This document shows positions 36,001 through 51,000 of a stretch of 64,000 nucleotides of DNA, piece by piece. Below the pieces are notes generated by a model. The model made no database searches, was not told where the DNA came from, and was given only the letters and a program-made list of their open reading frames with translations. The position numbers and the translations under genes are program-made. Every line of letters begins with the position of its first letter. The stretch's first letter is position 1. Origin of the DNA: Macrocystis pyrifera (Eukaryota > Sar > Phaeophyceae > Laminariales > Laminariaceae); contig JASSKH010000011.1 of the NCBI GenBank assembly GCA_031763025.1, positions 310,001 through 374,000 of the forward strand, written 5' to 3'.

Positions 36001-39000
36001 ACACCGTCGGACTACAGCTGTTTTTCTCGATATCGGGGAGAGTGCAAACGCCTATATACATACGTGTATGGGAAGATCTCGACGATAGCTTATTCCCGAA
36101 GCCGCCATTTCTGGTTGCGTGCGCCCCCCCTCAAGGCCTCAAGGCATGTGTTGGACACAATAGGCTGTGTACTTCGCCTCAGCAGGGTGTGTGCTATCTT
36201 ACTCAACGGGTGATATCAAGTAGGGAATATACTCTGGAGCCACCCGGGTATCTACCCGGGTATGGTCAAGGGATCACAATAACCAGGAGTGTTAACCGGG
36301 TATCCTAGAGTAGTATCGCATACCCCGCTAGCTTTTGCCTTCAAAAGTTATTTATCAGTTTCAGAGGGATGAAACATGGATTCACTCTTTACGAGAAAGT
36401 TCTCCCATGTATCAAGCGTACCAGGGAGGTAGGACGACTGTCTGTAGTCTAATTTTTGCTGAGATTTGTCGTAACCCCTTTTTTCACTGATGTGGCTTCC
36501 CGTCGTACCGAATGGTTTTGTCAAAACGCGCACATAATATACCGTATACACGAGAATACGGAATGAACCCGGCAACAAACAAACACGACAGGTAACCCTT
36601 GGAACGCTTTGTAACATCATTCGTGAACTACATACAGTGACATAGGCGTATTTATTTATTATATGGGAGGGTTTAGTATAGTACTCGCCGCTGAGCACGA
36701 CATTATTGTTCCTATTTTCTGACGTTTTCAATGTATCAGATTATTCCGGGCGAGTTCGACCCACTGATGTTTACTCCGCTACGAAGTTGAGGCCCCTTCC
36801 AAGTTGCCAAAAGCTTCAAACGAACGTCGTAAAGCTCCGAAAAACACAAGACCAAGAAGCAAAATAAGTTTTTTTGGTTGGTTTATACCTTCAACTAACG
36901 CACACAAGTTGACGACACATACGTACAAAAGTCCTGCTGCGGAAGGTCGTAGCGACAGCTATGCTGTATTTCATATTTTGTGGGGCAGTATATTGTACGG
37001 CAATCGCTTGCCTTCCCGTCCTCCGTTGAACCCCCCTGCCCCCCCCCGTTTCTCCAAGAGATGCCGCTCCCCCTCCACCCACGAGTACTTGAAGTGTCTC
37101 CCCCGGGGAGACCAGCACCTTGGCTTGGAGAAATCCTCCGCCTCCCCCGAGCACTGGGAGGCGAACGAAAATATGTCTCTAGGGTCAGGAGAGTAGAAAC
37201 ATACCTTATGTTAGGGTTTGGGCGTAACTATCAATACCCAATTGTTCTTTATACATACTGGCAGAGGGGTGTAGTACTGGGTCTCTTCGTGGGACCTTGC
37301 CAACAGACGGGTCGGCGCTATCAATGGGGCTAGGTATCACCTTGGTTGCCAAAGCATTGAGATACGCTAACACAATTAATGGGCTCTACGATTAGCGCTG
37401 TTGCGCTGACTCTCTAGTCATCACTACGGGGATTGACGATTAGCGCCGCCAGCGTCAAGCACCGGGCCTCGTCTGAGGAAACTATTAGAGGGTAGGATAT
37501 CTTTTTTTCGTACGCTCTCTTGTCCGCAGTGTCAGGTGGGAGATGGCTCTACCTCGTGAGTTGACGGGCTAGTACCTGATATCTTCGTGTTGTCTCGAGC
37601 CTACTAGTGTTGCCAGTACACTCCGGCATCAGCGGCAATCAACTTCATGTGGTCAGTGTTGCGCATAGGGCGGACATTGCCGTATGGCACGATGGGGTAT
37701 GCAATGAAGGAAAGATGGATATAATGCCCTAAATGTCACCATTGTTCAAAGAGCCTTAAAGAAAGCGCTGACGACGCTCGCTGCGATCGAAGTTGCGATT
37801 AGCGCTTTCTGGACCAAACCGGCACTGGGAGTAACGGGACTCCTTAACCAAGAGGCTATCTACTGCTGTAGACTAGTTTATGCAATAATTCCATAGTATC
37901 GTTGTATTCTGCATGATCAGCCCATGCATCTGTGCATCTGTCTGTTTAAACACCATTGGATTAATCACACGTTTTAATCCACAAGTAAATGCACTTTTTT
38001 GGGTCAGCCTATACAATATTCAAGACAAACACCATAATCCAAGTCAGGAGACAACCACGCCGTACCGTATAGCATGCACGTGTAACCTGTGCCTGACCTC
38101 CGTACGGCACAATCACAACAATCACACCTTGCGTGACGCTGTCTGAAACAGTGCCGTTGACGGTACCATTGGCCCTTCCTGGTGTCAAAGCACCCCCGCC
38201 GCCCGCTCCCCATAGCTTCAGCGTGACGCTTGTTACACCAGAATGGCTTGGAACCGTGTAAGCTTCCGACGCCCCTGTCGTGACGTTGAAAATTAGCCAA
38301 TTGGAACGGTTACCCGTTGGCCAATTGAACATATGACAAGGTGCCCGGCGTAGGTGTAGGAGATGGCTCAACACATCGGCACTGAAGATGATATCCTGTC
38401 TTTAGCTCGTGATCTACTCTAGGTATTTTCTGGACGGCTAAGTCTTCTTGGTATGTATTATCTACTGTAGAGTAGTTCATGTTACCGAGTTGGAGCCGTA
38501 CTGTCTGCATGATCTAGTGTGGTAGCACATGTTTCCGGGCTTGGATCTGTACTGTCCAAGATCCTGCGTAACGTCTATTGTATTGACGGCAGGTCAGGAT
38601 CTATCTGATATATCTGACATATCTGATCTATCTGACATATATGATCCATCTGATCTTCTGATCTGTCTGATCTATCTGATCTGTCAGGTGTTTGGAGGGT
38701 TTCCTCGTTGGGTGATTGCTAGTGATTGTAGAATATTTGAGAGCATCGCATGGGCGACCACTGGAGGCTCCCACTGAAGGACGGACTAGACCATATGCTT
38801 GCCCTTCAATTGTCTCAAGGGTGAAAAAAAACAAAACAATAACTCTTCCAGTTAGTGCGGACCATTTAGCGATTTTTGGTTTAGGAGACGTCATCATTGT
38901 CGCAAGCGAATTATGGCGGCTATTAAACTGTGTGCAGACTGCCAGGTTTACCGTCAAGTGCGATTGTTGGGGGGGGTGTTACACGTAGAAAACAAACACA

Positions 39001-42000
39001 TCCTGCAGCCAAGCCCCGCACATGGTACGCCCAAGCACTTTGCGTTTGGCAACGTTATCACTAAACTTTCCTCGCGGAGCTGCACCTTAACAAAAGCTGA
39101 ATAGAGGCACCAACCTCGTTCGGTGAACATGCGACATGGACACCTATTGGCAGGTGCCTGTAATGACTGGCTGCATGAGATGCGTCGCTTGGAGCACCCC
39201 CCGACAGTGTGGGAAATGGGGTCCGCCACGAAGTCTGGAACTGAACTTATTTAAATTCCCCAATTTCTGCAACATACAAACTCCCACGGGGAAACATACA
39301 GTATTAATAGTAGTAATCAAAGCCGAACGTGTCTAGGAAACATAGAAGAAGAGCTGGTATGCGTATTTTCGGGTTCATCTTAGGTTCTGAAAACTATCGC
39401 CCCCCGTAACACGATCGTGCGAGAAACGACTGTACTGCAAACCCTTTTACTCCCGCTCTAATTAGCCCACACTAATTCGAAAAATAGTTTGTCCTTGAAA
39501 ATGCGGGTACACCATTTAGACAAACAGTACATGCCGTGTCGGCTCTTACCGGTGAAAAACAGAACTGCTTGAAACGGGAGTGGGGTACCCGGCACCCTCG
39601 CGATGATCACTGCCGCCCCGGCGCTGCCCTCCCCTCCGTTTCCATCAAAGTTGACCTCCCCACCCCTGCCGACACCATGGTAGTAGTCGGGGTCGGCAAC
39701 GTTTCCGGGCGTGTCTCCTTCTCCACTGACCGAGAGCAACACGGATGATGGAATATCTGTCGAGGTAACCGGGAACCGAGAAAAGCAGCAAACACGCTAC
39801 GTATGATCTAAGAGTGAGAGAAACTATCCTAAAAGTCAGGCGTATGTTCTAAATATATTAGTTATTGTAAAGGGGCGAGAAAATAGAAAGTTAAGATAAC
39901 GTCTAGGTGACGATGTGTCATGGATACTATGTACTGTAGTAAATCTGACCAGTTGGGCTTGAGCCAAAGGGGTGTATTTTTGAGTGTGTCGCTGGACAAG
40001 ACATGACTTCTTACCTTGCGCGAGCGTTCTGCAAGTGAGATGCCAGACACCTCACGGTGCCTCGCGATTGGTGCAAGCAATATCGGCCTGGTCGGCGAAA
40101 ACCCAACGTGTTCCATCCCGGCATTGTAGGAATGTGAGGATCTATGGCCATACGACTACCGCCATGCATGATATCATGATATGAGCACACCCTCCCACGG
40201 GCACACTATGCGCAGACGAAAACAGCACGTTGAGGTTCGAAGCTTACGAGGTCTCCATCTCTAGGCCTTGTCGGCGCCATGTTTTTGCAGACCTCGGACA
40301 GACCACCCACAGATCATCTACAGTTCATGGTCCAGATATTTCAAGGCAGATCCATTCCTCATCTTGTAGGATCTAGCTCGTGTTGCCGGGTGCGAGCCGT
40401 GCAATCTGCATTCTCTAGCACATGTTTTCAGGTTCGGATGTGTACTAATATTATGCAGATAGATAGATAGATAGATCACACTGCACAGCCTCTCACAACG
40501 GCCGGCGAGGAACTATTAATAGATGATCCATCTGTAGATAGATAGATCATGATCTGTTCTACGTTAGGTGTGCCTAATTGCGAAAACGTAGGAGCATAAA
40601 CCGTTGTTATCGTACCTCGAATACTTTCTTCATCGCCAAGAGGCTCATAGGAAAGGTCCGCGTCTGTCCTGGTCCAGGCGCTTTCCGCAGACCAGTCCCC
40701 AGCACCGATATCGTTGACGGCGCGCACGCGGAAGGCGTACTGTGAATAGGCCGCAAGTTCACCGGCCGATGCTAGCCATTCTCCGTCTCTGTTTCTCACG
40801 AGGTAATGGAATACAATGCAGATATAGTCTAGTCAAGTATATTGTAGTCATAGCGTCGTGAAGTTGTGAGGCTATGGTCAACCGGTAGTCGATGATAGTA
40901 GATGTCATGTCTCGTACAAGGTGTCGCTTGTGGGTCTTATTTCCAGCTCCAAATGTGGCATTCACAGGGTTAATTATCACTTGAGGTGATCTACTGACCA
41001 AACAGAATACAGGCTAGACTACACCTGGTGCCAGATTTTACACAGTCCGTGCGTGGGGGTGAAATGTGCAAAAAACAAGGCATACGCTAGTGCCGCGCTC
41101 CAGTGCATCATCATTTTCGAGCCGGAGTCGTGTTTTTTTCGTCTACATTATCCCATTATTAGCTTCCCCCCCAATTCATAACTCAGATCCGGGACCAATT
41201 GTTTGTATTAATAGTAGGGTTTTCTCTCTGCCCCCACGGTACTGTAATCGCCTGGTACCTTTATCGCGAGAAGGTTTCAGCACTTTATTCCCTCGTCGAC
41301 TCGCATCTAATTGTGACTGTTCGGTTGTATATGTTAACAGGAAGGCATAGCTGTCGCTAGGAACTCTAAGATACTACGTAGTGAAGCAGGGTACTTGTAG
41401 CTGTCGGAAAAATGTGTGCGTTGTGAGCCTTTGACAAAAAGAGAAAAGTCACCAGAACCCTGATTTTCTTATTTTCAGAGCTTGTACCGCAGTCGGTCGT
41501 AGAATTTAGGCTTCGGCGATCTTGCAAGGGGCACAGCACTTTTTGTTTGGCACGGTGTAATGCTTTTGATCCGCATTTATTCGTATTCGTGTAGTACCTG
41601 CTCAGAGTAACGGTTGCCTTTTGCCAGTAGCCACTGCCAAGCCGTTGTGACTGGGCCTCGAACCTATACTTGCCACCTGCAAATGCATGTAAAGAACCTT
41701 GCTTAGGAAGCCGGCGGTCTGATTGGCCTTCTTTACCGCAAAGGATGAAACGTTACTGCGGTATCTTCGGCATCTTCGGCACTACTGATCGTACTACTGC
41801 TTTTGACACAAATGCTGCGGGATGGCGTTTAGTGGTTCGATGCGTACGGTGAGGTCACCCATCTCGACAAACATACATGCTGCGGGTGGCTTGATCTCTG
41901 CGCTGAATTCGTATCGCAGAAAGCAACCCCATCCTGCTCAATACTGAATACGTTCCATGGAATACGAATCGTCACGTCGTGGTAGACCGTGTGCACGATA

Positions 42001-45000
42001 TCACTGCTGCTCGTATGTCGAAGCAACGCCCTTATCATATCGTCAACGATTGGAGATAGCCGGTCTTGTGTCCTATCACCAGGATATAAGACGCAACGGG
42101 GGGTCAAAAATGGTGCGTCTGCAGCTACTGCAGTAACAGTTCGTCCTCGCTTGAACTCGTATCAGGGTATATAGTTTGGTATTGGCGAGGCTTCTCTGTA
42201 GCAATCACCCGGAGGCTCTCACCAACGGCTACTACCCCCGCGTTGAATAGATAGCAATCGACGTGGCACCTCGTCGCAGAGAGTACCTGCTCTGGTAAAA
42301 TAAGCACACGTCCTCGGTTTTCGGGTCCAACATCACTAGATCGCACCTCGGTCGGATTCCTCGTCGCCGTCTGCCGCCCAAGAAAGCCATGTAACCGCCA
42401 TTCTGTCGGACCCTACGGATGTAACCGTCGGTGGAGAAGGGGCACGAGAGGGGATACCCGGACCTGCCGCGCATAACAAGATTCGCGGTACATTCGGGAC
42501 AGTTCAATCTTCACCGGGTGGCCGGTTCACGAGCCAAGCACTGCGTCCACTGTACTGTTACTGTCCGCGACTGTCATGGGCTATCGGGTACAGAATATCT
42601 AACACCTTCACGCACGTCTAGGTATGGCACACCAGGTATATTCGAAGACAGACTATGGCATGATATGAAGCAGGATAAATGCCTGAGTGGAATAGCTATG
42701 AGTTCCTCTAGCATTGAAATAGCTTCGCTTCGGTTGTTCACTGGTAGTTACAGCTGCCTGGACGGATTATGAAACAGACGGGAATCGAGAGCAGCACCCC
42801 AACCTTCAGTGCCGAACACAATGTATAAGTATGTGTACCTATTTCCTGCAGAAAAGATGCACTTGTAGACCAACGCAGAGCACCAAGCTCCTTTCGGATG
42901 TCATATCTAATTTTCTGCTTCTCTCTTTTCCTCAATTTTACCTTATAGTGGACAAGGAGCAATCCTAAGTATGTTATGATACACCACGTTTCCCCCCCAA
43001 TTTGCTGCCTATACTCGACTAAAGCCCGAAAAAGTCCAATCGTACCAGTTTGATGCTCTTGAAAAAAAAAACATTCCGAAACAAATGTGAGCATAATGGA
43101 TGTAAGCCTAATCGCATCCACGGGAACAGCTGCAGTTTGGACTGCAACCAAATGCTCACCAGTCGTGAACACCTCAGAAATGGCGCTGACCGGGCTCAGC
43201 CGATCTCCATGCCTGGCCCTTACCCTGAACCTGTAGCGGCTGGATGGCGACAGGCCTGTTGCTACGACGAGCTCCCTCGGCCCCACGTGAGTCGTATCTC
43301 TCACCACGGCGACCCATTGGCTCGTATCTCCTCCGTCGCTATTGTCGTAGGGCTGTATGTCGAACTCGTAGGCCTGCGCAGGGGTCATCACGCGTCAGCT
43401 TAATCCCGGGTAGCGTTGGACTTTACTATAATAGTGCAGATGTGCTGTTCTTTTCACAATCTCCATCTCGTGCATATCGCGCATGTTGTGGCCGGAAATC
43501 ATCTAAACAACTGGCGTACCGGACAGTGTAGACAATACTGTACTAGGTATCATCTCAATCTAATCAATCGAAACGAAAGGGAAAGATGACCTCTTCACCC
43601 GGGTTGGAGAATCTCTGCTGCGTGGTCAGCGTTACGATGTATGTGGAAATCTGTTTTTCGTGCGTGTAGTCGTCTTGGAATCGGGGCGCATGAGGTATGA
43701 ACCGTGCGGCGCTAAGGTATAATGAGACCTGTCAACCACGCTGTATGTTGTGGTCAATTTGGTATTGGGCGCAACAGGAAAGCCTGAGGTCTCCTCTGTA
43801 TTCTACTAACCACAGCGTTTCGATCTCGCGGTCGGCTATTCTGTGGCCAAAACACGCAGATCGACAATGCTACTGTCACGTGGACTTTCCGTTCAAGACC
43901 TCCTAAGCCTGACCTCCAAAAGCGTTCTATCAGCATGACCCATGTCTCGCGTCTCATCCACGAAAACGGTGAGGGTGGTGGATGTCGACGACGATAGCCT
44001 TGGAGCCTTCAGCTGCGGGAGAGCCGGCGCACCGGCCGTAGTTACCGTAGACATCGGATCTGCCGGCCATAAAGAAGCCTGCTCGTTGTAGCATACCAGT
44101 ATCACATTCGAGAGAAGGGAGAGGTCCGGGAAAAGGGAGACTTGCCTCAGGTATATTTCAAATTTGTGAAGCAAAAACAGGGCAGGCCGTGTGTGGCCTC
44201 TGTAGGATAAGGTTGCGAGAAGTCTATTATCTGATGTCTCGAGCTAGTTTAAATTCATTAGGTTTATTGTCAAGAGACGATCAATGGTTGAGATCTCCAA
44301 ATGCATGCCAATGATAACAACTCACGGCAATGTGTTGGGGGTGTTCAGAAAAGTACTTGAAGTGTCTCTTATACCGTTGAAGCCGTAACTCCTGAGAAAT
44401 ACACCGACGCGCGCTTGCCTTATAGTGGTAGCGCCAATTATTGACGAGCCTGCTCACTACCTCGCTTGAGGAGCTCGATACTATCCAAAACTGAGGCTGA
44501 TATATCTCACCCACAACTGAGGTTGACATATCTCACCCACAACTGAGGTTGATAAAATCTGTAGTAGCCAGATAGATAATCCCATGGTCTGGGTGTATAG
44601 CGAGTGATACTGCGCAACACAAATCGGATACTTACATTTTGGGTAGTTCCTCAGCTGTACATCTCATAAATACTTGGGCCACAAATGATATTGTAGTACT
44701 ATCGTAGCCCCATCATAGCTCGTCTTAGGGAGAAAGCTACTTGGAAGTAGAATGGGGAAATAATTCTCAGTAGTACATGGAAGGTTCAGTTAGTCCGCCG
44801 GGACCGGCGATCGGTGCAGACAACGGCGCCTTGGTACCGGTGTTGAAAAAATCTACCTTCTGAGCTGCTGCAGCAATACGATAGCGTCTCAACTCGACCG
44901 GCGAGGGGGAGCGCTATTGGAGCTTGGCTCACTCCAGAGCATCGTTTTAAGTTTTCGTACGAATTATTAACATGAACACAGCATAGGATTATTAGTTTGA

Positions 45001-48000
45001 TAGGGGTGAAGATATCATAATTTCTGGAGCGTTTGCCATCCAACGATAGGCAGCAGGAGCTTCAACGTTGATCACCTTTAAAACAAAAATTTCCCGAAAG
45101 AAGAAAGCCAAGTTAAAACAGCTTAATAATTTTGTGTTTATGATCAGAGACGATATACTGTACCAGGTAGATATTTTCACGTCGAATATGAAGTCTGCGA
45201 TTTCTACCCTCGAGCTTACGTCGGTGGTGGACGTCTTCCACGGACCGAACCCGTTCCGATTGTACGCCCGCAGTCGCACGGTGTACGGGGTCGCTTCCCT
45301 CAATTCCTCCAGGTGTTCCGTGCATCTGTTAGGGGAGGGACAGTCATACAGAGGAAGGACAACGTCAATGCCTGCGGATTTCCTGAATGATTGTCTTGTC
45401 GTCCTGGCCGCCCAGTTACCGTACACTTGTATTACACGTGTGATAAGACAGCAGACCCCCTCGGACGATAGTCACTGAGACCACAGCTCATTTTACCGAC
45501 AACGGGGAGAGGGCAAACGCTAAAAGTGCCGAGCGACAAGTCTGTGGAAAGATGTCGACGGGAGTTTTTCACAGCCATCAATTCCACTGTTTGTCCCTGT
45601 GGGAATGAGCCTTCTCGCGTGTTCCCAGGTATACGATGGCTATGTTATAAGTGCGAAGTTTATCCCACATTGAGTATAAGTAGTTCGTCCCCAACAACAT
45701 GCAAGAACATGGGTGCCCTTCTGGAAGGGGTCGATAAGACACTTCAGCCAGTATCAGCCAAAATCAGTCAGTATCAGTCAGTATCAGCAATACGGCGGTC
45801 CGGCCTAGAAGACCTGTGTTGCAAGGCATATGTGGACAAATGGAGACTAGAGGCGTAGCACTATGTTCGGAAATTTAAAGACTGTTATGGTGTTAATATA
45901 TAAGCTCAAACGTTCCTTACGTGTACGGAGAGAGTGATGACAAAGGGAATCGAGGACAGCCAAAAGTAATGTAAAACTCCACTATCGCCACTAAATGCTA
46001 GCCTTCCGTAGCGCGGGTGGGACTGAGTATCATTCATAATATTAATACTGTTAGCAAGTCTCTACTGCACTACTACTCGTAAGTCACCCAAATACACCCT
46101 TCCCAAAAGAATGCAAATAATGTACTCCAAGTCCGACACAGAATTCCTTGGGCTAGTCGTAGTCCGTGGATCTAACGAATGTTACTCGAAAATTCCGAAG
46201 TCGGGAACAAATATACAATGTTTGGGCAGCTCCTCTGCAAGACTCAAAAGCCCCCTTCGTGAGAAAGCGTAGAGCTCAAAAGCCCAACCCCTCATTGCAA
46301 CCCCTCATTGCGACCCCTAATTGCAATCCCCACCACCGTAGCAAGGCTCGCAGGGTACGCCAGGCATCCTTGACAAGGGGATTTGTGCTTTTATTGGATG
46401 CGTACCTCCCCCTTTGGCAGAAAAACGGGTCGACAAGGCCACTCGAAGCAGCGACCGAACCGCCATTTTCTTCCTCCACCGCAGGAAAATAGCCGTACAG
46501 GCTGGCGGCGACCTGTACCATGTCACCGACCGCACCGAGTTTTGGAGGAAACATGACCATGCTGAAGCACGTTCATTTGTTCACGTTAGAGGTCTCAACT
46601 TCAGTAAGCTGGCGTAAGTTTTCGTATTTTCGTATTTTCTCTTTTCGTTGCACGGTGGTGACGTGGATACTAAAAGGAAATGAGTCGTCAGCCGAGAGAC
46701 TGGAACCACATCATCTGCACGCATGCGATTTCATGTATATTCCGGGCACAGCAGTATACGGTGATGAGGGGGGTGGGACGATTGTTTTATTGTTTTTTTA
46801 GGAGACGATACAAACTAAACTGACAACCATACAGACATATATAGTGGAGATATCTAGTAATGATATCCCCTTCGGGATTCAAAGAAAGCGATAAAACAAA
46901 AACTACTTTGGTCTTTTCAGCTGCCTATGTAGGAGCAGCATGAGCGGCCAGCAGTATATCATACGGGGAGGACCATGGCGAGCCCGTGCCGTACTATTTC
47001 TTGCATTGCAACCATTGTAACCCGGACACCAACCATTGTATCATCCCCTAGTCAGGCAGTGGCCGCTGTTGTCATCGCACGAATTACTAAATTTTATTTT
47101 TTGGGAGATGATATCTGAGAGAGAGTAAGGTACTGCAGTGACCTGGCGGCATACTCATTATTGCTATATTCACGGCACCTGGTCGCCATCTCCACTCCAT
47201 CTTCCCGTGATAGTCTCTTTCACCACGTGGACCAGCGGATAGTCCTCTGGTGCTGCCAGCACGCCCGTGGGGGGTGAAAATCTGACCAAGAGAGTTGGGC
47301 AGGTATGTATGTTTGAGCTCAGCAGTGTTTCAACAGAGATCCAACGGAGAAGGGTATCCAACGTATAACGAGGCATTTATTTCGGTGCCACGTGGCGTGT
47401 CACGTGACGTGTCAACCGCAAGCGAGGCAGAGTAAGAGAGATCTCCGATGGCAGTATCTCCTGGACGATCGGACTTCAGTAGGTTCCATCCGAACTAAGT
47501 AACCTCTCTACCGACACTGATCACACATCCATCAGTAGATCATACAAAGTTGATAAAGACTCTTTTCTCCATGAACTCAGGAGAGGTGGCACCGGCAAAC
47601 GTTATCCTAGGCTGTGTAGCATTCTTGTGGACTGAGTGACCACCGTAAGATAAGCTGCTGCTGCCCGCGGTACATCCCGAGCTGAGGTCCACTAGGTTTT
47701 TCTCTCAGCATTCCCGTTCCGTACCAGCGCGGGGATATAATTCGCTTCGAAAAAAGGTCGCGACAACTCTACATATGTTGGCACGCATGCGGTACCGACC
47801 GGAACACGTACTTTTCTGACCGACATTTTCCCCTTATTGCGCTTGTGTGTGCTTTCGTCTGTGCGTTGTTCTGCGAAAAGAGGGCATCGATCAGCATCTC
47901 CGTGAAATCGATCTGGTTGGCTTGGTCACACGTTGAACTCGGGGCGCATCACGACAGATATGGGTTGGACTACTCTTATCCGGGATAGTCCGTATATAAG

Positions 48001-51000
48001 CTAACGTCTGCACTACTGCGGCCTTTGAATCCGTTCTTGTCAGCTGTGAAAAACAGGTCGAAAAACAATTCAACAGAAATCGGATCGGTAACGAATCCAT
48101 CGCCTTTCCAACCTGCGGGTACCAATCACAATCGTGCCGCTAAGTATGGCCGGAGTGCTACGGGCTTGTATCGTGTGGTGTATGTCATACCCCTGCCGCG
48201 GTAGCTGCATTGCGATTCTTCGTTACGCTTACTGCCTCGAAGGTTTCAACACATCATTGCGTCTTGTTTGCCAAAGTGAACCAGGTATCGAGTCACGTAG
48301 CAGATACGTATCAGTTGTTTCGAGGGTGGCATTCCCAACGCAGCCATGCTCAACAGTCTCCCTAGGATAAACTGTACACGCTGATTGGGCTCCACCGGCG
48401 TATATAAGTAGAGCATTCACATAACATCAGTATCGGTACGTCTGTAGCCAAGTGGCCGTCTTACCGAAGGTGCCATGTGTATCCTCCGTATTCCAGGAAG
48501 GGGCAGCCCCCCGCCCAGTGGTTGTTTCCTCGCTCTTCCGTCTCTTCGCACCGGACAACCTCAACCAGCCAGTCTGAGTACTGCCGATGCCCTGAACCAC
48601 TGCAGTGGGGGTGACATGCGAGGAAACCAGATCACTCAGCTGTCGCGAGGCAGGTCGGCTGGCGATATCGTACTGCAGTACATACACCCGTTACGAGGCA
48701 ATAGCAAAGCCGGAAATATCCGACGTTGTCACTTAATGACGTAGGGTAGCGAACACGACAAACATGGCAAAGGCCTCCAGGGAGCACAAGTCGCGAAACG
48801 GTGAATCCTCCTGCGATCGTTGGCATTGTAACTTCCCGCGCAGTTTCTGAGGTCTCTCTCTCCCCCCCCTCTCTCCCCTCTCTCTCTCCCTCTATATCTC
48901 TCGTCTAGTGTGGCCTGAGCAGCGACCGTCTCATCTAGAGATTCCGCCTTTTCTTTCCTCTATGTTTTGAAGTCCTCTACTCTATATATCACCAGTATAG
49001 TGCATCAGCCGACGAAACCAGGGTCCCTACAGTAGTACTCCGGTGGAGAAAACGTACTGCGATATCAACTTAAGAACCAGAGGAATGCTTGACAAGGCGC
49101 TGTTTTTGTTCTCTAGGTATTTGAACCCAGCTGATCCCCTACGTTCGAGACGGAACGCGTGTTTCGGCCTATGAAATGATTAATTATACAATTTATATTC
49201 CCAACCGGCATCACGCAAACACATGTAGCATACACCAATCTGAAGATGCTGAAGTGTTTTGAAAACAGCGCGCTGGTAATACAGTAGTAAATCCAGAAAA
49301 TGTATTACACTGGACTTGCAAAACGATTGAACTTTCTATATATGTACGAGCCGAACTGGAAAGTAGAAGTGACGAAAAACACAAAAACTAAATAACGTGG
49401 AAGTCATCAAATTCACTACTACATATATCCTGACGAAACTCGTACTACAGTAGCTTCCCAAGGGGTGTATGTACGTTTACCCGAACGGACACTGCGAGAC
49501 CCAACGTCAGCATGCGTAGTCTTGTGTTTCCCACGGCTATACGCTCGAGCAAAGAAGCAGTGCCGCTCAGTAGCGCATCACGTTGCCCCCAACGTGCCAT
49601 CACTTCTACATGCAACTCGGGCGTTCCAGTTCATGAGTATCACGATATCAACATGACTCCAGACCAAACCGAAAATCCGGAAAACGAAATGGTGACGAAA
49701 TCCTCTCCCATCTCCCAGTTCCGTCCCCTCCTCCTTCCCCTCTCCCATACCGCCCCCCCTGTATAGTGGAAGCCCTGAGAAGGCAGGTCATTACCGAAAA
49801 GCCCGCTGAGCCTTCGCCTCCAGCTCCTGCCATGTGTCATCCCAGGCGATGGGATCTGTCACCAGTAGCAGGTCTGGCAGTGGGCTAGGTTTCGGGTACA
49901 CTCTAGACAGCGACAAAGTGAACCATCCATCCCCCACGGTGTGGTTGGTCCTGGTAAACCTGCCCAAAGTTCAGCACGCAACAGGTGGTCAATGGCTCGT
50001 GGTTAAACCGTTGTAGTTTCTCGGTTGGTCCATCAACCGATGGTTCGATGGTCTCAGAAAATTGACGCGCCACTGTATTTGTGAAATGGCGAAATTGGTC
50101 TGAGCGATAGCTTGTATCTGAACGTTGCTTGGATTGACCGTACGCCATTTGGCTATCCGCGGTTGCACGCAAAAGAGATGCAGATCACCATATAAGATTC
50201 GAACAACATTAGGACGAAGCGGGCACGGCGGATCAGGCCTGTGCCTTCCTGAACAAAGAAAAACCGAACTCCTGAGCGTTTGCTCGCGGCGCAGAATGAA
50301 GTCTGATATTTTACCAAGGAGTAACACAAGTGAGGGAACGGGCGTGAACCGGCACCCACCAAGACCTGTAAGCATGCAAAGATGTTTCCGACAAATAATC
50401 TGATGAGAGCAAAATATCACTCAGTGTTTTTCTGCCTTCGTGCGCCTTTGCGAGTCCACCTATCTAACCGGATGTGCTCCGATGCTGGTCTCGGGCTCCT
50501 GCTACGTCAGCAAGAGCACGTATGCCTACATATCAACGGTCTGCTTGGGAATGTTTCACGGATGGCATCTAGCTAAAACCTTCAATTGGTACCTCGTACC
50601 CGACCTAGAACGCAAGAATCGTCAAAACGACTGGGTGGGCGGGATGGTCAGTACAAACGTCTCATTACCTCTATTTCTCGCCATGGGTCCATTGACGACA
50701 TCAATGCTTCAGAGGTGGGATCTCCAAAATCGTGGATCTGCCTGTCCCATATATGGCTCAGTTCGTTTGAATGAAATATACTCAAAGATTGCATGCTGTC
50801 TCTTAGTTTCAGCTTGGGCATGTGACATCGAAGACGTGAACTTTTACGATAAGCCTCCACGCGGGGGTTTGCAGTGCAAGATGAGTCTAACAAGTGGGCA
50901 CATTGCGTCGCCCGTCTTTCTGTTTCAGTCACCCCTACGTTTTTGACGTGCACGGAATCGCACCGCCGAGCGTAAATGCCCAGCAAGAAAGTTACTTTTT

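Noticed and set aside
50440..50946. 168-aa plus-strand ORF
   Set aside because: No recognisable motif, no splice context, and it lies inside the minus-strand mosaic gene.
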